In this document: positions 44,055 through 53,572 of the stretch, in pieces
Numbering within the stretch: the stretch's first letter is position 1
Layout of the letters: the number at the start of each line of letters is the position of its first letter
From: Roseibium hamelinense
GTDB taxonomy: Bacteria; Pseudomonadota; Alphaproteobacteria; Rhizobiales; Stappiaceae
DNA length: 64,000 nucleotides
NCBI RefSeq assembly: GCF_007830545.1
Contig: NZ_VLLF01000001.1
Coordinates: forward strand, 434,001-498,000
Reading direction: 5' to 3'
Program-made: the position numbers and the translations under genes
Notes under the pieces: model-generated
Told to the model about the DNA's origin: nothing
The model's input: the letters and a program-made list of their open reading frames with translations, nothing else
Database searches by the model: none

Positions 44055-46145
44055 ATGACCGACGTTCTAGCGCCCGTTTCCAGCTCAGAAAGCCCCGAAA
44101 GCCGCCGCGATATTGGATTTGCGGTCGGTATCGTGCTGATCCTCGCTGTCCTCTTTCTGCCCATTCCGCCATTTCTGATCGACATGGGACTGGCCTTGTC
44201 CATCGCCTTGTCCGTCTTGATCCTGATGGTGGCCTTGTGGATCCAAAAACCTCTCGATTTCTCATCGTTTCCCACGATCCTTCTGATCGCGACGATGTTG
44301 CGTTTGTCGCTCAACATAGCAACGACCCGCGTTATTCTTGCCGATGGCAATGAAGGGTTGAATGCCGCCGGCTATATCATCAACGGCTTTTCGCAATTCG
44401 TCATGAGCGGCGACTTCGTGATTGGTTTGATCGTGTTCATGATTCTGGTGACGGTGAACTTCCTCGTCATCACCAAGGGCGCGACGCGTATCGCGGAGGT
44501 TGGCGCCCGTTTTACCCTCGATGCGATCCCGGGCAAGCAGATGGCAATCGATGCCGATCTGAACGCGGGCTTGATCGACGACAAGGAAGCCCAGCGCCGC
44601 CGCGCGGAGCTGGAAGAGGAGAGTTCGTTTTTCGGCGCCATGGATGGGGCGTCAAAATTCGTTCGCGGCGATGCGATCGCCGGCCTCATCATTACGGCCG
44701 TCAACATTCTGGGGGGGATCATCATCGGCGTTACGCGGCACGACATGAGTGCGGCGGATGCTGCGGATATCTTTACCAAGCTTTCCGTCGGTGACGGGTT
44801 GGTGTCACAGATCCCCGCTTTGATCGTCTCGCTTGCCGCCGGTCTTCTGGTGTCAAAGGGTGGCACCCGCGGGTCTGCGGACAAGGCGGTTCTCGGACAG
44901 CTGGGCGGCTATCCGCGCGCCTTGTTTGTCGCGGCGATCCTTATGGGCATTTTCGCCCTGATGCCCGGTCTTCCGCTTATACCATTTGCACTGCTTGCCG
45001 GTGTGCTCGGATTTGTTGGCTACATAATCCCGAAACGGATCGCAGCGCGGCAGCAGGCGGCGGACGCCGTTGCCGAACAGCAAAAAGCGATCGCCCAGGC
45101 GGAACAAAAGGACTCTGTCAAAGAGAGTCTCAAAACGTCCGAAATCGAGCTTGTGCTTGGCAAGCAGTTGTCCGCAAAACTGATGGCGAACCACGGTGAA
45201 CTCTCACGCCGCGTTGCGAAAATGCGCCGCAAATTCGCCGAGCAATACGGTTTTGTCGTGCCCGATATACGCGTGACCGATAATCTCGTTCTCGATCCGA
45301 AGTCCTATCAAATAAAGATCCACGGCACGATTGTCGCAATGCATCAGATCCGGGTCGGTGAGTTGCTGGTCATTCCGAATTCGGAGGAAAAGCTGCCTTT
45401 CCCGGCGGATGAAACCAAAGAACCTGCGTTCGGCATGCCGGCGTTCTGGGTGCCTATTGCGTATCGTGAAGATCTGAAACGCCAGGGGCTGATTCCGGCG
45501 GAAAATGAAACGGTCATTCTCACCCACCTGAGCGAAGTGATCCGGAACAATCTGCCGCAGCTTCTGTCCTACAAGGACATGCGCAACCTGTTTGACCGCC
45601 TGGAACCGGAATACCGCAAACTGTTGGAGGACATCGTTCCGGCGCACACCTCCTATTCAGGCCTTCAGGCTGTTCTCAAGCTGCTTCTGTCAGAGCGCGT
45701 TTCGATCCGCAATCTGCATTTGATCCTTGAGGCCGTCGCCGAAATCGTTCCGCATGTCCGCCGCTCCGAGCAGGTTGCAGAACATGTGCGGATGCGCATT
45801 GCGCAACAGATTTGCGGTGATCTTTCCGAAGGTGGCCCGCTCAATGTCCTGCGGCTCGGAAACCGCTGGGACCTTGCATTCCACCAGAGCCTGAAACGCG
45901 ATGCCAAGGGCGACGTGATCGAATTCGATATTGAACCGCAGCTTGTCGAGGAGTTTGGCCAGGAGGTTTCCACTGCGATCAAGAAGCACATGAAGGCCGG
46001 CAAGAGGTTTGCGATCGTCGCGGCTCCTGACGCTCGGCCCTACGTTCGCATGATCGTGGAGCGCATGTTCCCGAACCTGCCGATCCTGTCGCATCTGGAA
46101 ATAGCACGCGGCGCCGAAATCAATGCTTTGGGCAGCGTGTCGTGA
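44055..46145 (+). CDS. flhA: Flagellar export gate protein FlhA
   Basis: The protein has 696 residues from ATG 44055. Eight membrane helices fill about 1-320, including the FHIPEP-like loop ([36 protein letters not shown]). A large cytoplasmic domain that docks export substrates follows. It begins the flhA-fliR unit. Confidence 0.97.
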   Translation: MTDVLAPVSSSESPESRRDIGFAVGIVLILAVLFLPIPPFLIDMGLALSIALSVLILMVALWIQKPLDFSSFPTILLIATMLRLSLNIATTRVILADGNEGLNAAGYIINGFSQFVMSGDFVIGLIVFMILVTVNFLVITKGATRIAEVGARFTLDAIPGKQMAIDADLNAGLIDDKEAQRRRAELEEESSFFGAMDGASKFVRGDAIAGLIITAVNILGGIIIGVTRHDMSAADAADIFTKLSVGDGLVSQIPALIVSLAAGLLVSKGGTRGSADKAVLGQLGGYPRALFVAAILMGIFALMPGLPLIPFALLAGVLGFVGYIIPKRIAARQQAADAVAEQQKAIAQAEQKDSVKESLKTSEIELVLGKQLSAKLMANHGELSRRVAKMRRKFAEQYGFVVPDIRVTDNLVLDPKSYQIKIHGTIVAMHQIRVGELLVIPNSEEKLPFPADETKEPAFGMPAFWVPIAYREDLKRQGLIPAENETVILTHLSEVIRNNLPQLLSYKDMRNLFDRLEPEYRKLLEDIVPAHTSYSGLQAVLKLLLSERVSIRNLHLILEAVAEIVPHVRRSEQVAEHVRMRIAQQICGDLSEGGPLNVLRLGNRWDLAFHQSLKRDAKGDVIEFDIEPQLVEEFGQEVSTAIKKHMKAGKRFAIVAAPDARPYVRMIVERMFPNLPILSHLEIARGAEINALGSVS

Positions 46146-46918
46146 CATTTGGCAGCCTGTTTCTCGCGGAAACCGGATCAACGATCGTTCTTTCCGTATT
46201 TCTGCTGTTTTGCAGGATCGGCGGGTGTTTGATGATCATCCCCGGCTACGGAACATCGCGTATCCCGACAAGAATCAGGCTGTTTATTGCATTGGGCGTT
46301 ACACTGGCTCTAGCGCCGGCATTGCTGCCCGGTATGCAGGCGGCGTTGCCGGACCAGCGGCTTGGGACGGTGTTTGAGCTGATTGTCTCCGAAACGTTTG
46401 TCGGACTTCTCATCGGCCTTCTGGGCCGTTGTTTTCTAGCCGCTTTGGAAACCCTCGGCACACTGGTGTCGATGGCGATCGGCCTGTCGAACATGCCCGG
46501 CGCTGCCGTGGAAAACATCGAGGCGTTGCCCCCGGTTGCGAACCTCTTGACGCTGACGGCGACCGCCATGGTGTTCATCACCAACCAGCATTGGGAGGTT
46601 CTGCGCGGGCTGGCCGACTCGTATCAGACCATTCCGCCAGGTGTGGGAATCGACACTCTCACGGCTCTTGAACGCTTTGCACAGCAATTGGCAGAAGCCT
46701 TTCTGCTGGCTTTGCGCGTTGTCAGCCCCTTCGTCATTTACACTGTCATCATAAATCTGGCGATCGGTCTGGTGAACAAGTTAACCCCGCAGATCCCGGC
46801 GTATTTTGTCGGTCTTCCATTCATCATAGCCGGTGGTCTGTATCTGTTGTTTCTCGTTTCAAGCGAAGCAATTGCCCTGTTTCTGGACGGGTATTTCGTT
46901 TGGCTCCAGCAAGGATAA
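46142..46918 (+). CDS. fliR: Flagellar export gate protein FliR
   Basis: The 258-residue membrane protein starts at a GTG overlapping the flhA stop (GTGA). The segments [15 protein letters not shown] and [32 protein letters not shown] are diagnostic. Confidence 0.95.
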   Translation: MTFGSLFLAETGSTIVLSVFLLFCRIGGCLMIIPGYGTSRIPTRIRLFIALGVTLALAPALLPGMQAALPDQRLGTVFELIVSETFVGLLIGLLGRCFLAALETLGTLVSMAIGLSNMPGAAVENIEALPPVANLLTLTATAMVFITNQHWEVLRGLADSYQTIPPGVGIDTLTALERFAQQLAEAFLLALRVVSPFVIYTVIINLAIGLVNKLTPQIPAYFVGLPFIIAGGLYLLFLVSSEAIALFLDGYFVWLQQG

Positions 46919-46922
46919 TCCC

Positions 46923-47312
46923 ATGGCTCGCAACAGCCAGCAGATAGAGCGTGTGCTCAAACTCCAGAAGCAGATCTACCTATTTTCATTCTGGCTTTTG
47001 CAAAAGCTCGATGCGCAGGCTCACAACCTCTCCGAAAAAGAACGCAGGATTATGGACGCGCTGTCCAACGGTGATCTGGCTCAGCATGACCGCTTTATTG
47101 CAAGTGCAGCCAGCCGCCTTCGCCGGATCCTGGATGAGCGCGGCGAATTGCGCGAAGCCCGTAACAAAATCAATGAGGAGTTTTCACGTCAGCGGCAGAT
47201 GTTGCAGATGATGGAGAACCGACTTTCCCGTGTTCGCGGCGAAGAGCAGAGGAAGTCAAGCGACAAACAGCTTGAAGAGCTTCTGGAAACCCAATTGCGC
47301 CGGAAGGCGTAA
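46923..47312 (+). CDS. Coiled-coil flagellar-cluster protein, FliJ-like candidate
   Basis: The 129-residue protein starts at ATG 46923, 4 bp after fliR. It is highly charged and helical from about residue 8 to the end, rich in Arg, Glu and Gln, with no membrane segment. Size and composition resemble FliJ, the coiled coil that sits in the FliI ATPase ring. No FliJ is otherwise seen in this window. The assignment is inference from architecture and context. Confidence 0.6.
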   Translation: MARNSQQIERVLKLQKQIYLFSFWLLQKLDAQAHNLSEKERRIMDALSNGDLAQHDRFIASAASRLRRILDERGELREARNKINEEFSRQRQMLQMMENRLSRVRGEEQRKSSDKQLEELLETQLRRKA

Positions 47313-47418
47313 GCCTGCCGCAAGCTGATGTTCCTACTGTAGATCGAGGCCGGCGCCCATTTGGACGCGCGGCCGCCCTTTCAAGCGCAGCCCCAAGCTG
47401 CCAAACGGAGTTGTTTTC

Positions 47419-47841
47419 ATGGCGATTTCGCCTCCGTCCGACCTGATCATGGATGTCGTCAAGGCCGCCGAGCCGACCGCCATGAAACAGGCCGCACAAA
47501 AACTGCAAAAGCTTGCAATGGCGCCGGAAGGTGCGAGCCAGGTTCCGTTTTCGGACCTATTGAGCGGTGTACGCCCAGGGGCAGCGATGGACCGGGCCCC
47601 GATGGCCCAGCGCGTGACACAATCGGAATCCCCGGCACAAAAGTTTGAGGCCGTCATCCTGCACCAGTTTGTCGAGACCATGCTTCCGAAAAACGCCGAG
47701 GCAGTCTTCGGAGAGGGGTCTACCGGTGAGATTTGGAAATCCATGATGGCGGAACAGGTCGCGAACCAGATCGCTGCGAGCGGCGGCGTGGGCATTGCCG
47801 GACTGCTGTCCGATAAACTTCAGATGGGAGCAAAGGTATGA
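47419..47841 (+). CDS. flgJ: FlgJ-like rod-binding protein
   Basis: The 140-residue protein has only the N-terminal rod-binding domain of FlgJ (KFEAVILHQFVETMLPKNAEAVFGEGSTGEIWKSMMAEQVANQIA). The muramidase half is absent; the lytic transglycosylase at 37861 may replace it. The stop overlaps the next gene by ATGA. Confidence 0.87.
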   Translation: MAISPPSDLIMDVVKAAEPTAMKQAAQKLQKLAMAPEGASQVPFSDLLSGVRPGAAMDRAPMAQRVTQSESPAQKFEAVILHQFVETMLPKNAEAVFGEGSTGEIWKSMMAEQVANQIAASGGVGIAGLLSDKLQMGAKV

Positions 47842-48242
47842 TGAGCGAACACAACCTGCAGGTCGTGCCTGAAGACACGCTCACAAGCTATTCGACAGCG
47901 CCGCTGGCCGCCGCAATCCGGAGGGCCCTGGATGTCGTGACATCGGAGACGGTTGCTTTGCGTGAAAACCCAAGCACCAACCTCCAGTCGTTCGAGTACC
48001 GCAAGAGCCAGGCCCTGCTTGACCTGACCCGGGCGCGGCAGGCGATCCCGGCAGACGCCTTGGATTCTGACATCGAAGATCTGCTTTATCAGCTCCGGCT
48101 TGCTCTAGACGACAACATGTCATTGCTGTCCCGGCATTTGAATGCAGTCGGAGAAATCGCCGAAATGCTTGCCGAGGCGATTTTGGAAGCAGATTCCGAC
48201 GGCACCTATCAGCAGCCGATCCCGGAGCCCGTCGATGATTAA
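47838..48242 (+). CDS. FlgN-like export chaperone candidate
   Basis: The 134-residue, acidic, helical protein is located directly after flgJ, where FlgN-type chaperones for FlgK/FlgL are found in Rhizobiales. The conserved-looking core is NLQSFEYRKSQALLDLTRARQAIP. Its 3' end overlaps the next gene by 8 bp. Confidence 0.6.
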   Translation: MMSEHNLQVVPEDTLTSYSTAPLAAAIRRALDVVTSETVALRENPSTNLQSFEYRKSQALLDLTRARQAIPADALDSDIEDLLYQLRLALDDNMSLLSRHLNAVGEIAEMLAEAILEADSDGTYQQPIPEPVDD

Positions 48243-48687
48243 GGTTGCGATGCTGGGCATCTGGATGCCGCTGGCAACGTTTGCTTCCAGCTATCTAACG
48301 GTCAACTGGCTCAACGAACAAAGTCTGACGGAGCAGGTCGATATCATTGGTGGTCTCGATTATGAAACCGTTCAACCGGTCAACGTTCCGATGATTGCAG
48401 ATGGCGCGCTTCAGGGATACGTGGTGGTGAAGATGGTTTTCACCGCCGACGCAGATGCTCTGCGCAGTCTATCGGTTCCTCCGCATCCATTTTTGGTCGA
48501 TGAGGCGTTCCGCCGGCTGTATTCCGACCAATCACTCGATTTTCGCAGGCTTGAGCGCTACGACCTCGACACGATGAAGACCGAGTTGCGCGAGACCGTC
48601 AACGCACGCCTTGGCCAGGACATCATCCATGACGTCCTGGTGGAAGAATTCAATTACTTCTCGAAAGACTTGGTCATCACGCATTAG
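48235..48687 (+). CDS. Small membrane protein with FliL-like C-terminus
   Basis: The 150-residue protein starts at ATG 48235. It has an N-terminal hydrophobic segment (IKVAMLGIWMPLATFASSYLTV) and a periplasmic part with strand-rich VVVKMVFTADADALRSL followed by a helix-strand ending (TMKTELRETVNARLGQDIIHDVLVEEFNYFSKDLV). This ending resembles the C-terminal SPFH-like domain of FliL, though true fliL is at 28961. It could be a FliL paralogue acting at the stator; unproven. Confidence 0.6.
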   Translation: MIKVAMLGIWMPLATFASSYLTVNWLNEQSLTEQVDIIGGLDYETVQPVNVPMIADGALQGYVVVKMVFTADADALRSLSVPPHPFLVDEAFRRLYSDQSLDFRRLERYDLDTMKTELRETVNARLGQDIIHDVLVEEFNYFSKDLVITH

Positions 48688-48740
48688 CGCGTGAGCGGCG
48701 CTCGCCGATCAAAAGACTTCCAAATGCCTCCCTGACCTGG

Positions 48741-48775
48741 CCGGCCTCCCTTGATTGGAGTGCCGGTATTTTTTT
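48741..48775 (+). terminator. Terminator after the flhA unit
   Basis: An imperfect stem formed by CCGGCCTCC and GGAGTGCCGG is followed by TATTTTTTT. The rest of 48688-48978 shows no gene. Confidence 0.7.
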
Positions 48776-48978
48776 ATTGTCTCAGAGCAAACGGGGGAGG
48801 GTCATGAAGTGACTGGCCGAAGTCTGGTCACGTGCTTCAGATACAGCGGTCGCATCAAGCGAAGCACACCGCACCATTCAAACTATGGTTGTTGCTGGCA
48901 GGTTGGATGGGTTTGCGAACAGCAGGCGCCAACGGCCGGACGGACGTCTGTCGGCATGTATGCGGCTGAGAGCGTGTA

Positions 48979-49437
48979 TTAGAACCGAGGATGCGCGCGG
49001 GCATCTTCCAGCGCGTCGATCAGCTTACGCATATCGGCTTCCGGATCACCGGTGGAGTTTGTGACCTCCACATAGGAGACATTGATCGAATTGTCCGGAT
49101 TGCTCAGGACCAGCGTGAAATAGATCCAGACGCCCTGATGGTAGAATTCCAGATCGAGAGCGATTGTTGGAAGCCGGTCCCAGTCCACTTCGGCGCTCGC
49201 CGCCATTCCGTAGCGTAAAGTGTCTTGCTTGAAGAACATTTCCACGGATGAGCGGACGATATCGGAAATATTCGCGTGATGATCTGTGCGGATGTAAGCA
49301 ATCAGATCCTCGACATCAACAAGTTTCAGTTCGCGGATGACGTCCTTCAAGGCGCGCGCAAGGGCTTTCTTTCGTTGTTGTTCAACGACATTCAGTTCCG
49401 ATGCTGACTGATCATCCTCTTTGGGTTGATCCTGCAT
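48979..49437 (-). CDS. Conserved-looking hypothetical protein downstream of flhB
   Basis: The 152-residue soluble protein starts at ATG 49437. The N-terminal half is helical (QQRKKALARALKDVIRELKLVDVEDLIAYI); the second half has beta-rich segments (TIALDLEFYHQGVWIYFTLVLSNPD). It is 25 bp after flhB and probably the last gene of the motA operon. I do not recognise the family; the position suggests a motor or export accessory. Confidence 0.65.
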   Translation of the reverse strand: MQDQPKEDDQSASELNVVEQQRKKALARALKDVIRELKLVDVEDLIAYIRTDHHANISDIVRSSVEMFFKQDTLRYGMAASAEVDWDRLPTIALDLEFYHQGVWIYFTLVLSNPDNSINVSYVEVTNSTGDPEADMRKLIDALEDARAHPRF

Positions 49438-49462
49438 ACGCTTTATCCTCGACGCACAGACG

Positions 49463-50539
49463 CTATCCAACCTTGCCCGTATTCCTTGAATAAACGTAAC
49501 TGATAATCTCGGCAACAGCGCGGTAAAATTCGGGCGGAATCATGCGGTCAAGTTCTGTCGCAGAATAAAGCGATCGTGCCAAGAGCTTGTCCTCAATGAC
49601 CGGTACGTCATTTTCCTCTGCGATCTGCCGTATTTTCAGGGCAATCAGATCCTGACCCTTGGCCACAACTACGGGGGCTGCGGTTTTCTCTGACTCGTAT
49701 TTCAATGCAACGGCAAAGTGTGTCGGGTTGGCAACGATCAAGGTGGCGTCAGGGACAGCTGCCATCATCCGATTGCGGGCCCGGTCCCGGGCAAGAGAGC
49801 GCTGACGGGCCTTGACGATGGGGTCGCCTTCGATCTGTTTGTGTTCGTCCTTGATCTCTTGCTTGGTCATCCGCAGGTTGTTTCGCCAATGCGTGCGCGA
49901 CCAGAGAATGTCCACCGCGACGAGCAGGATCGTTATGACGCAAACGCCGCCAACCAGCTTCATCGAGATTTGGAGTATGGTCTCCGGCAGGGCGCTCGGA
50001 TCGACAAACATGGCGCTGATCAGCTCGGTCTCGCTGGATTGAAACTGTATGAAAGCCACAATCGAGACAGCGCTAAACTTGAAAATCGCCTTGAAAAACT
50101 CAACCCAGCCTTGAGCGCCGAAGACACGTTTCCAGCCTTTGATGAGCGAGAGTTTGGACAGGTCCGGTTTGATGCGTTCTGCAACGAGCCTTGGCCGGTT
50201 CTGCAGAAAGGCCGATGACAGGCCGGCGAGCGCAAATGTGATGACGAGTGGAGCCAGGAAAATACCGGTATCCATGCCCAGGACATGGGCCAGCATGAGT
50301 GCATCCGCGCCGTTTTCAAGTCTGAACCCTCCCGCATTGTCGATCAGATGCATCAAGCTGGAGTTTAACGCGATGACACCGGATGTCATTACGAAGCTTC
50401 CAAGAAGGAGGGTGGCTACAAACGAGGCAAGGGCAGGTGCTTCCTTGGAGGTCGGGATATTTCCCTTCTCAAGGGCGTCCTGTATCTTTTTCTCGGTCGG
50501 CTCTTCTGTCTTGGAGTCTTTATCCTGATCGTCCGACAT
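49463..50539 (-). CDS. flhB: Flagellar export switch protein FlhB
   Basis: The 358-residue protein has four membrane helices (about 35-210) and a cytoplasmic domain with the self-cleavage motif NPTH at 271-274. Cleavage there switches export from hook to filament substrates. It follows fliG on the minus strand. Confidence 0.96.
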   Translation of the reverse strand: MSDDQDKDSKTEEPTEKKIQDALEKGNIPTSKEAPALASFVATLLLGSFVMTSGVIALNSSLMHLIDNAGGFRLENGADALMLAHVLGMDTGIFLAPLVITFALAGLSSAFLQNRPRLVAERIKPDLSKLSLIKGWKRVFGAQGWVEFFKAIFKFSAVSIVAFIQFQSSETELISAMFVDPSALPETILQISMKLVGGVCVITILLVAVDILWSRTHWRNNLRMTKQEIKDEHKQIEGDPIVKARQRSLARDRARNRMMAAVPDATLIVANPTHFAVALKYESEKTAAPVVVAKGQDLIALKIRQIAEENDVPVIEDKLLARSLYSATELDRMIPPEFYRAVAEIISYVYSRNTGKVG

Positions 50540-50563
50540 TCAGGCGCTAGCCCCCCTGAACCA

Positions 50564-50584
50564 GGCCGGCACGCGGTGCCGGCC
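50564..50584. repeat. Perfect GC-rich hairpin between fliG and flhB
   Basis: GGCCGGCAC and GTGCCGGCC form a 9-bp perfect stem with a GCG loop, in the 57-bp gap between the two genes. There is no T run, so it is more likely an mRNA-stability or processing element than a terminator. Confidence 0.5.
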
Positions 50585-50596
50585 GGATCCGTTGCA

Positions 50597-51637
50597 TTAG
50601 TTATAATAGGCCCCGTCATCCTGCTTCGCATTGAGCTCGATCTCGCCGCGGCTGGCCATTTCGAGCGCAAGATTCGTAATGTTGCTGCGCGCCTGGAGCA
50701 CGTCGCGCTGTGCGGCCGGTTCTCCCGCGTTGAGTTCGTGCTCTGCAATGCGCCGCGCTCTCGACGTGAGTGAGGACAAGATAACTTCCCGGAACTGCTT
50801 GTCCGTTCCCTTGAGCGACAAAACGATCTGATCGGTCGGGATCTGATCGAAGATCGCCATCCGTGTGCGCGCGTTGAGCTTGACGATGTCGTCGAACGTG
50901 AACAGAAGGCCTTTGAGCATTTCTGCGGTTTTCGGACGTACCTCGTTCAGATTGTCCAAGGCGTCTTCCATGTGATCGCGGTCCATCTTGTTCAAGATGT
51001 CTGCCATGCGTGCATAGGAGTCTGCCTCCAGTGTCCCCGAAAGGTTGAGCATGAAATCCTCGTGCATGGTCTTTTCGACCTCTCGCATGATCTCCGGAAC
51101 CACCGTCTTGATCGACAACATGCGCCGAACCAGTGCATTGCGCATTTTCGGATTGATCTGGCCGAGAACCTTGGCAGCGGCACTTGGCTTGATTTTCGTC
51201 AGGATCAATGCGGCGGTCTGAGGGTGTTCATTCATCAAGTAGTTGCTAAACACCGTTTCCGATACTGTTGCCAGCCGATCCCAAATGGAGCGGTTCGAGT
51301 TGCCCAGAACATCAGACATGATGTCGGACAACTGATCCTCGGGAAGCACGCCATCGAGCATTTTTTCGACTTCGTTGGCGGAGCCATACAAACTTGTCCC
51401 GTTTGAGAACTGTTCGATGAACTCTTCCGCAAGCCGGTCAAGCTCTTCGGCCGCAACCGTGCCGAGTTGTGCCGCCGTCACGGTAATGGCGCGGATTTCT
51501 TCCTGGTCGAAGTGCTTCAGCAACCGTGTGGAACTCGTTTTTCCAAGGCAAAGCAGCAACGCCGCGACCTTTTCAACGCCTTTCAGCGGTTTCACCGGGA
51601 GGTTTGGTGTGGTTGAGGAGAGGGATGCTGCGCTCAT
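50597..51637 (-). CDS. fliG: Flagellar motor switch protein FliG
   Basis: The 346-residue protein starts at ATG 51637; a GTG at 51652 is an alternative. The C-terminal torque domain contains FTFDDIVKLNARTRMAIFDQIPTDQIVLSLKGTD and SSLTSRARRIAEHEL with the charged residues that contact MotA. The middle domain has HPQTAALILTKIKPSAAAKVL. Confidence 0.95.
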   Translation of the reverse strand: MSAASLSSTTPNLPVKPLKGVEKVAALLLCLGKTSSTRLLKHFDQEEIRAITVTAAQLGTVAAEELDRLAEEFIEQFSNGTSLYGSANEVEKMLDGVLPEDQLSDIMSDVLGNSNRSIWDRLATVSETVFSNYLMNEHPQTAALILTKIKPSAAAKVLGQINPKMRNALVRRMLSIKTVVPEIMREVEKTMHEDFMLNLSGTLEADSYARMADILNKMDRDHMEDALDNLNEVRPKTAEMLKGLLFTFDDIVKLNARTRMAIFDQIPTDQIVLSLKGTDKQFREVILSSLTSRARRIAEHELNAGEPAAQRDVLQARSNITNLALEMASRGEIELNAKQDDGAYYN

Positions 51638-51655
51638 TGCCTTACGTTCCACTCA

Positions 51656-52069
51656 CTACGCTTCAAGCGGACCATTCTGGGAGCTGATGATCTCTGTCAA
51701 AGAGACACCGAAGCGCGAATTGTCGTCTTCAACAACAACGACTTCCCCACGGGCAATAACGCGGCCATTGACCACGATATCAATTGGCTCGCCAACCCGG
51801 TGGTTAAGAGGGATGACCGCGCCCCGTCCCAGTTTCAGAAGGTTGGACACCAGCATGGTCGCCGAACCAAGCACGACCTGGATATTGACCGGAATGCCAA
51901 GGATTGTGTCGAGGTTGCGGTCGTCGCCCAGAAGGTCCGACCCACCGTCCTTGCCGGAGGCACTGCCGTCGGATTCGACCTTTGCAAAATTTGAACTGGT
52001 CGCCGGGTTCACCTTTGCGTTCGCATCAACTTCAACGTGATCGACAATGCCATCAGTGGTGTCATTCAT
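51656..52069 (-). CDS. fliN: Flagellar motor switch protein FliN
   Basis: The 137-residue protein has a variable acidic N-terminus and the SpoA domain (LDTILGIPVNIQVVLGSATMLVSNLLKLGRGAVIPL ... RGEVVVVEDDNSRFGVSLTEII). It starts at ATG 52069, overlapping the preceding stop. Confidence 0.94.
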   Translation of the reverse strand: MNDTTDGIVDHVEVDANAKVNPATSSNFAKVESDGSASGKDGGSDLLGDDRNLDTILGIPVNIQVVLGSATMLVSNLLKLGRGAVIPLNHRVGEPIDIVVNGRVIARGEVVVVEDDNSRFGVSLTEIISSQNGPLEA

Positions 52070-52632
52070 CACAGCTCATCCTTCTGATTCATAGAGACCG
52101 ACCGGAACGGGCTTCCAAAAGCGTCGTCGATGCGGTGTATGCGAGTTGGTTTTTTTGACACTGGCGTATCTAGCTGGACGGAAGCTTGCGTCTGTGCACC
52201 TGCAGCAGAATTTGCGCGTGATTTCCGGCCGCCCAGGACTTTTGCAGCCAACGTGTCTTCTGAGCCCTTGCTCTTGCGAAAGGTTTGCGGCGCCTGAAAT
52301 TCCGCAGTCGCACGGGACAGCTCTTTCAATTCGGCCTTCAGAACCGATTGCTGGCGTTTGGCCTCCCGGGTGATGCTGTCTATTTCAGCAATCAGCTCGC
52401 GGGCATCATCCATACGGGTGCCCAGGGCATTGAGCAGCTGCGAACTGCGCACGTTGATTTCCTGGATGGACACTTCAATGCCATCAAGGGCGAGTGCGGT
52501 CTGGTCGAATATACGCTGGTACTCTGTGTGGTAGGCACCAAGGCGCTTCAGTTCCCGGTACATCGTGACGATCTTGATCGTCGTCACGATCAGGGCGAGT
52601 AAAAGGACACCATCAACTATTGCGGAGATCAT
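52069..52632 (-). CDS. DUF6468-like protein between fliM and fliN
   Basis: The 187-residue protein starts at ATG 52632, overlapping fliM by 20 bp; longer frames run fully into fliM and are rejected. It has one N-terminal membrane helix (IVDGVLLLALIVTTIKIVTMYREL), a long coiled coil at about 35-110 and a basic, disordered tail. It lies between fliM and fliN in alphaproteobacterial clusters and I recall it as DUF6468. Its role in the motor is not known. Confidence 0.72.
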   Translation of the reverse strand: MISAIVDGVLLLALIVTTIKIVTMYRELKRLGAYHTEYQRIFDQTALALDGIEVSIQEINVRSSQLLNALGTRMDDARELIAEIDSITREAKRQQSVLKAELKELSRATAEFQAPQTFRKSKGSEDTLAAKVLGGRKSRANSAAGAQTQASVQLDTPVSKKPTRIHRIDDAFGSPFRSVSMNQKDEL

Positions 52633-53569
52633 CGAGAAGATCCTTCTCTTCGTGGATGAGGTCTTCAATCTGCAGCGTGTATGAGCCATCGAGCTGACCC
52701 AGCTGACAATTGAAGATTGGCTGCTGATTGCAGGACAGAGTGACCGGAGTGCGGGTTGTCGCCTGCAGCTCGATAACCTGTCCCACTTGCAGATTGGCAA
52801 TTTCTTCCAGTGTGAGTTCGCGTTCTTCCAGGATCGCCTCGAGCTTCACCTCGGTGCGCTGGATTTCGTGATGGAAATGCTGTGTCCACTGTTTGTCACG
52901 GTTCGACATTTCGCCTGAAAGAACTTGTGACAAGCGCTGGCGCAGCGGATTGAGCGTCGCATGAGGCAGAACGACGAACACCTCGCCGCCGCGCCCGATA
53001 GCCTGCAGCAGCAACCGGCCGACCACCGCAGGATTGTTCCTGCGTCCGACGATGGCGAAGTCCATCCGGCTTTCGATACGCTCAATCTTCAGCGTCGTTT
53101 CCGCTATCGCTTCAAACGACTCCTCAAGCGCTTTGGCCGCCACTTCGAACACAAGCCGTGCGATGCGGGTTTCAATGTTCGAAAAGGTGCGTTCCTCGTC
53201 AATCGGCGGTTCGGTGCCGTCGGCGCCCAGAAGAACGTCGGCAAGCGTAAAAATGAAATCCCGGTCAAAGCCGATCAGAACGCGTGCATCCCATTCAGGC
53301 GAATAGAGAATTGCAACAAGAGCGTTTGCTTCATATTCGTCGAGAACATCCCCGATCCGGTCATTTTCAACGTTACTGACTGAAATATATGACGGGGAGG
53401 CTGACTTTTGACGCATCTGGTCCGCCATCACACGTGCCATCCGGTCGAAGACCACCGGCAGCATCGGCAGGCGGTCGACCGAGATGCCGGCAGCATCCAG
53501 CAAACGGTCGGTGATCATTGCGCGTTCGGAGCTCGAACCGCCTGCATTTGCAGAGACAGCTTCAAACAT
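52613..53569 (-). CDS. fliM: Flagellar motor switch protein FliM
   Basis: The 318-residue protein lacks an obvious N-terminal CheY-binding peptide. It has the middle CheC-like domain (YSPEWDARVLIGFDRDFIFTLADVLLGADG) and a C-terminal SpoA domain (LTLEEIANLQVGQVIEL). ATG 53569 is preferred to the GTG at 53572. Confidence 0.9.
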   Translation of the reverse strand: MFEAVSANAGGSSSERAMITDRLLDAAGISVDRLPMLPVVFDRMARVMADQMRQKSASPSYISVSNVENDRIGDVLDEYEANALVAILYSPEWDARVLIGFDRDFIFTLADVLLGADGTEPPIDEERTFSNIETRIARLVFEVAAKALEESFEAIAETTLKIERIESRMDFAIVGRRNNPAVVGRLLLQAIGRGGEVFVVLPHATLNPLRQRLSQVLSGEMSNRDKQWTQHFHHEIQRTEVKLEAILEERELTLEEIANLQVGQVIELQATTRTPVTLSCNQQPIFNCQLGQLDGSYTLQIEDLIHEEKDLLDDLRNS

Positions 53570-53572
53570 CAC

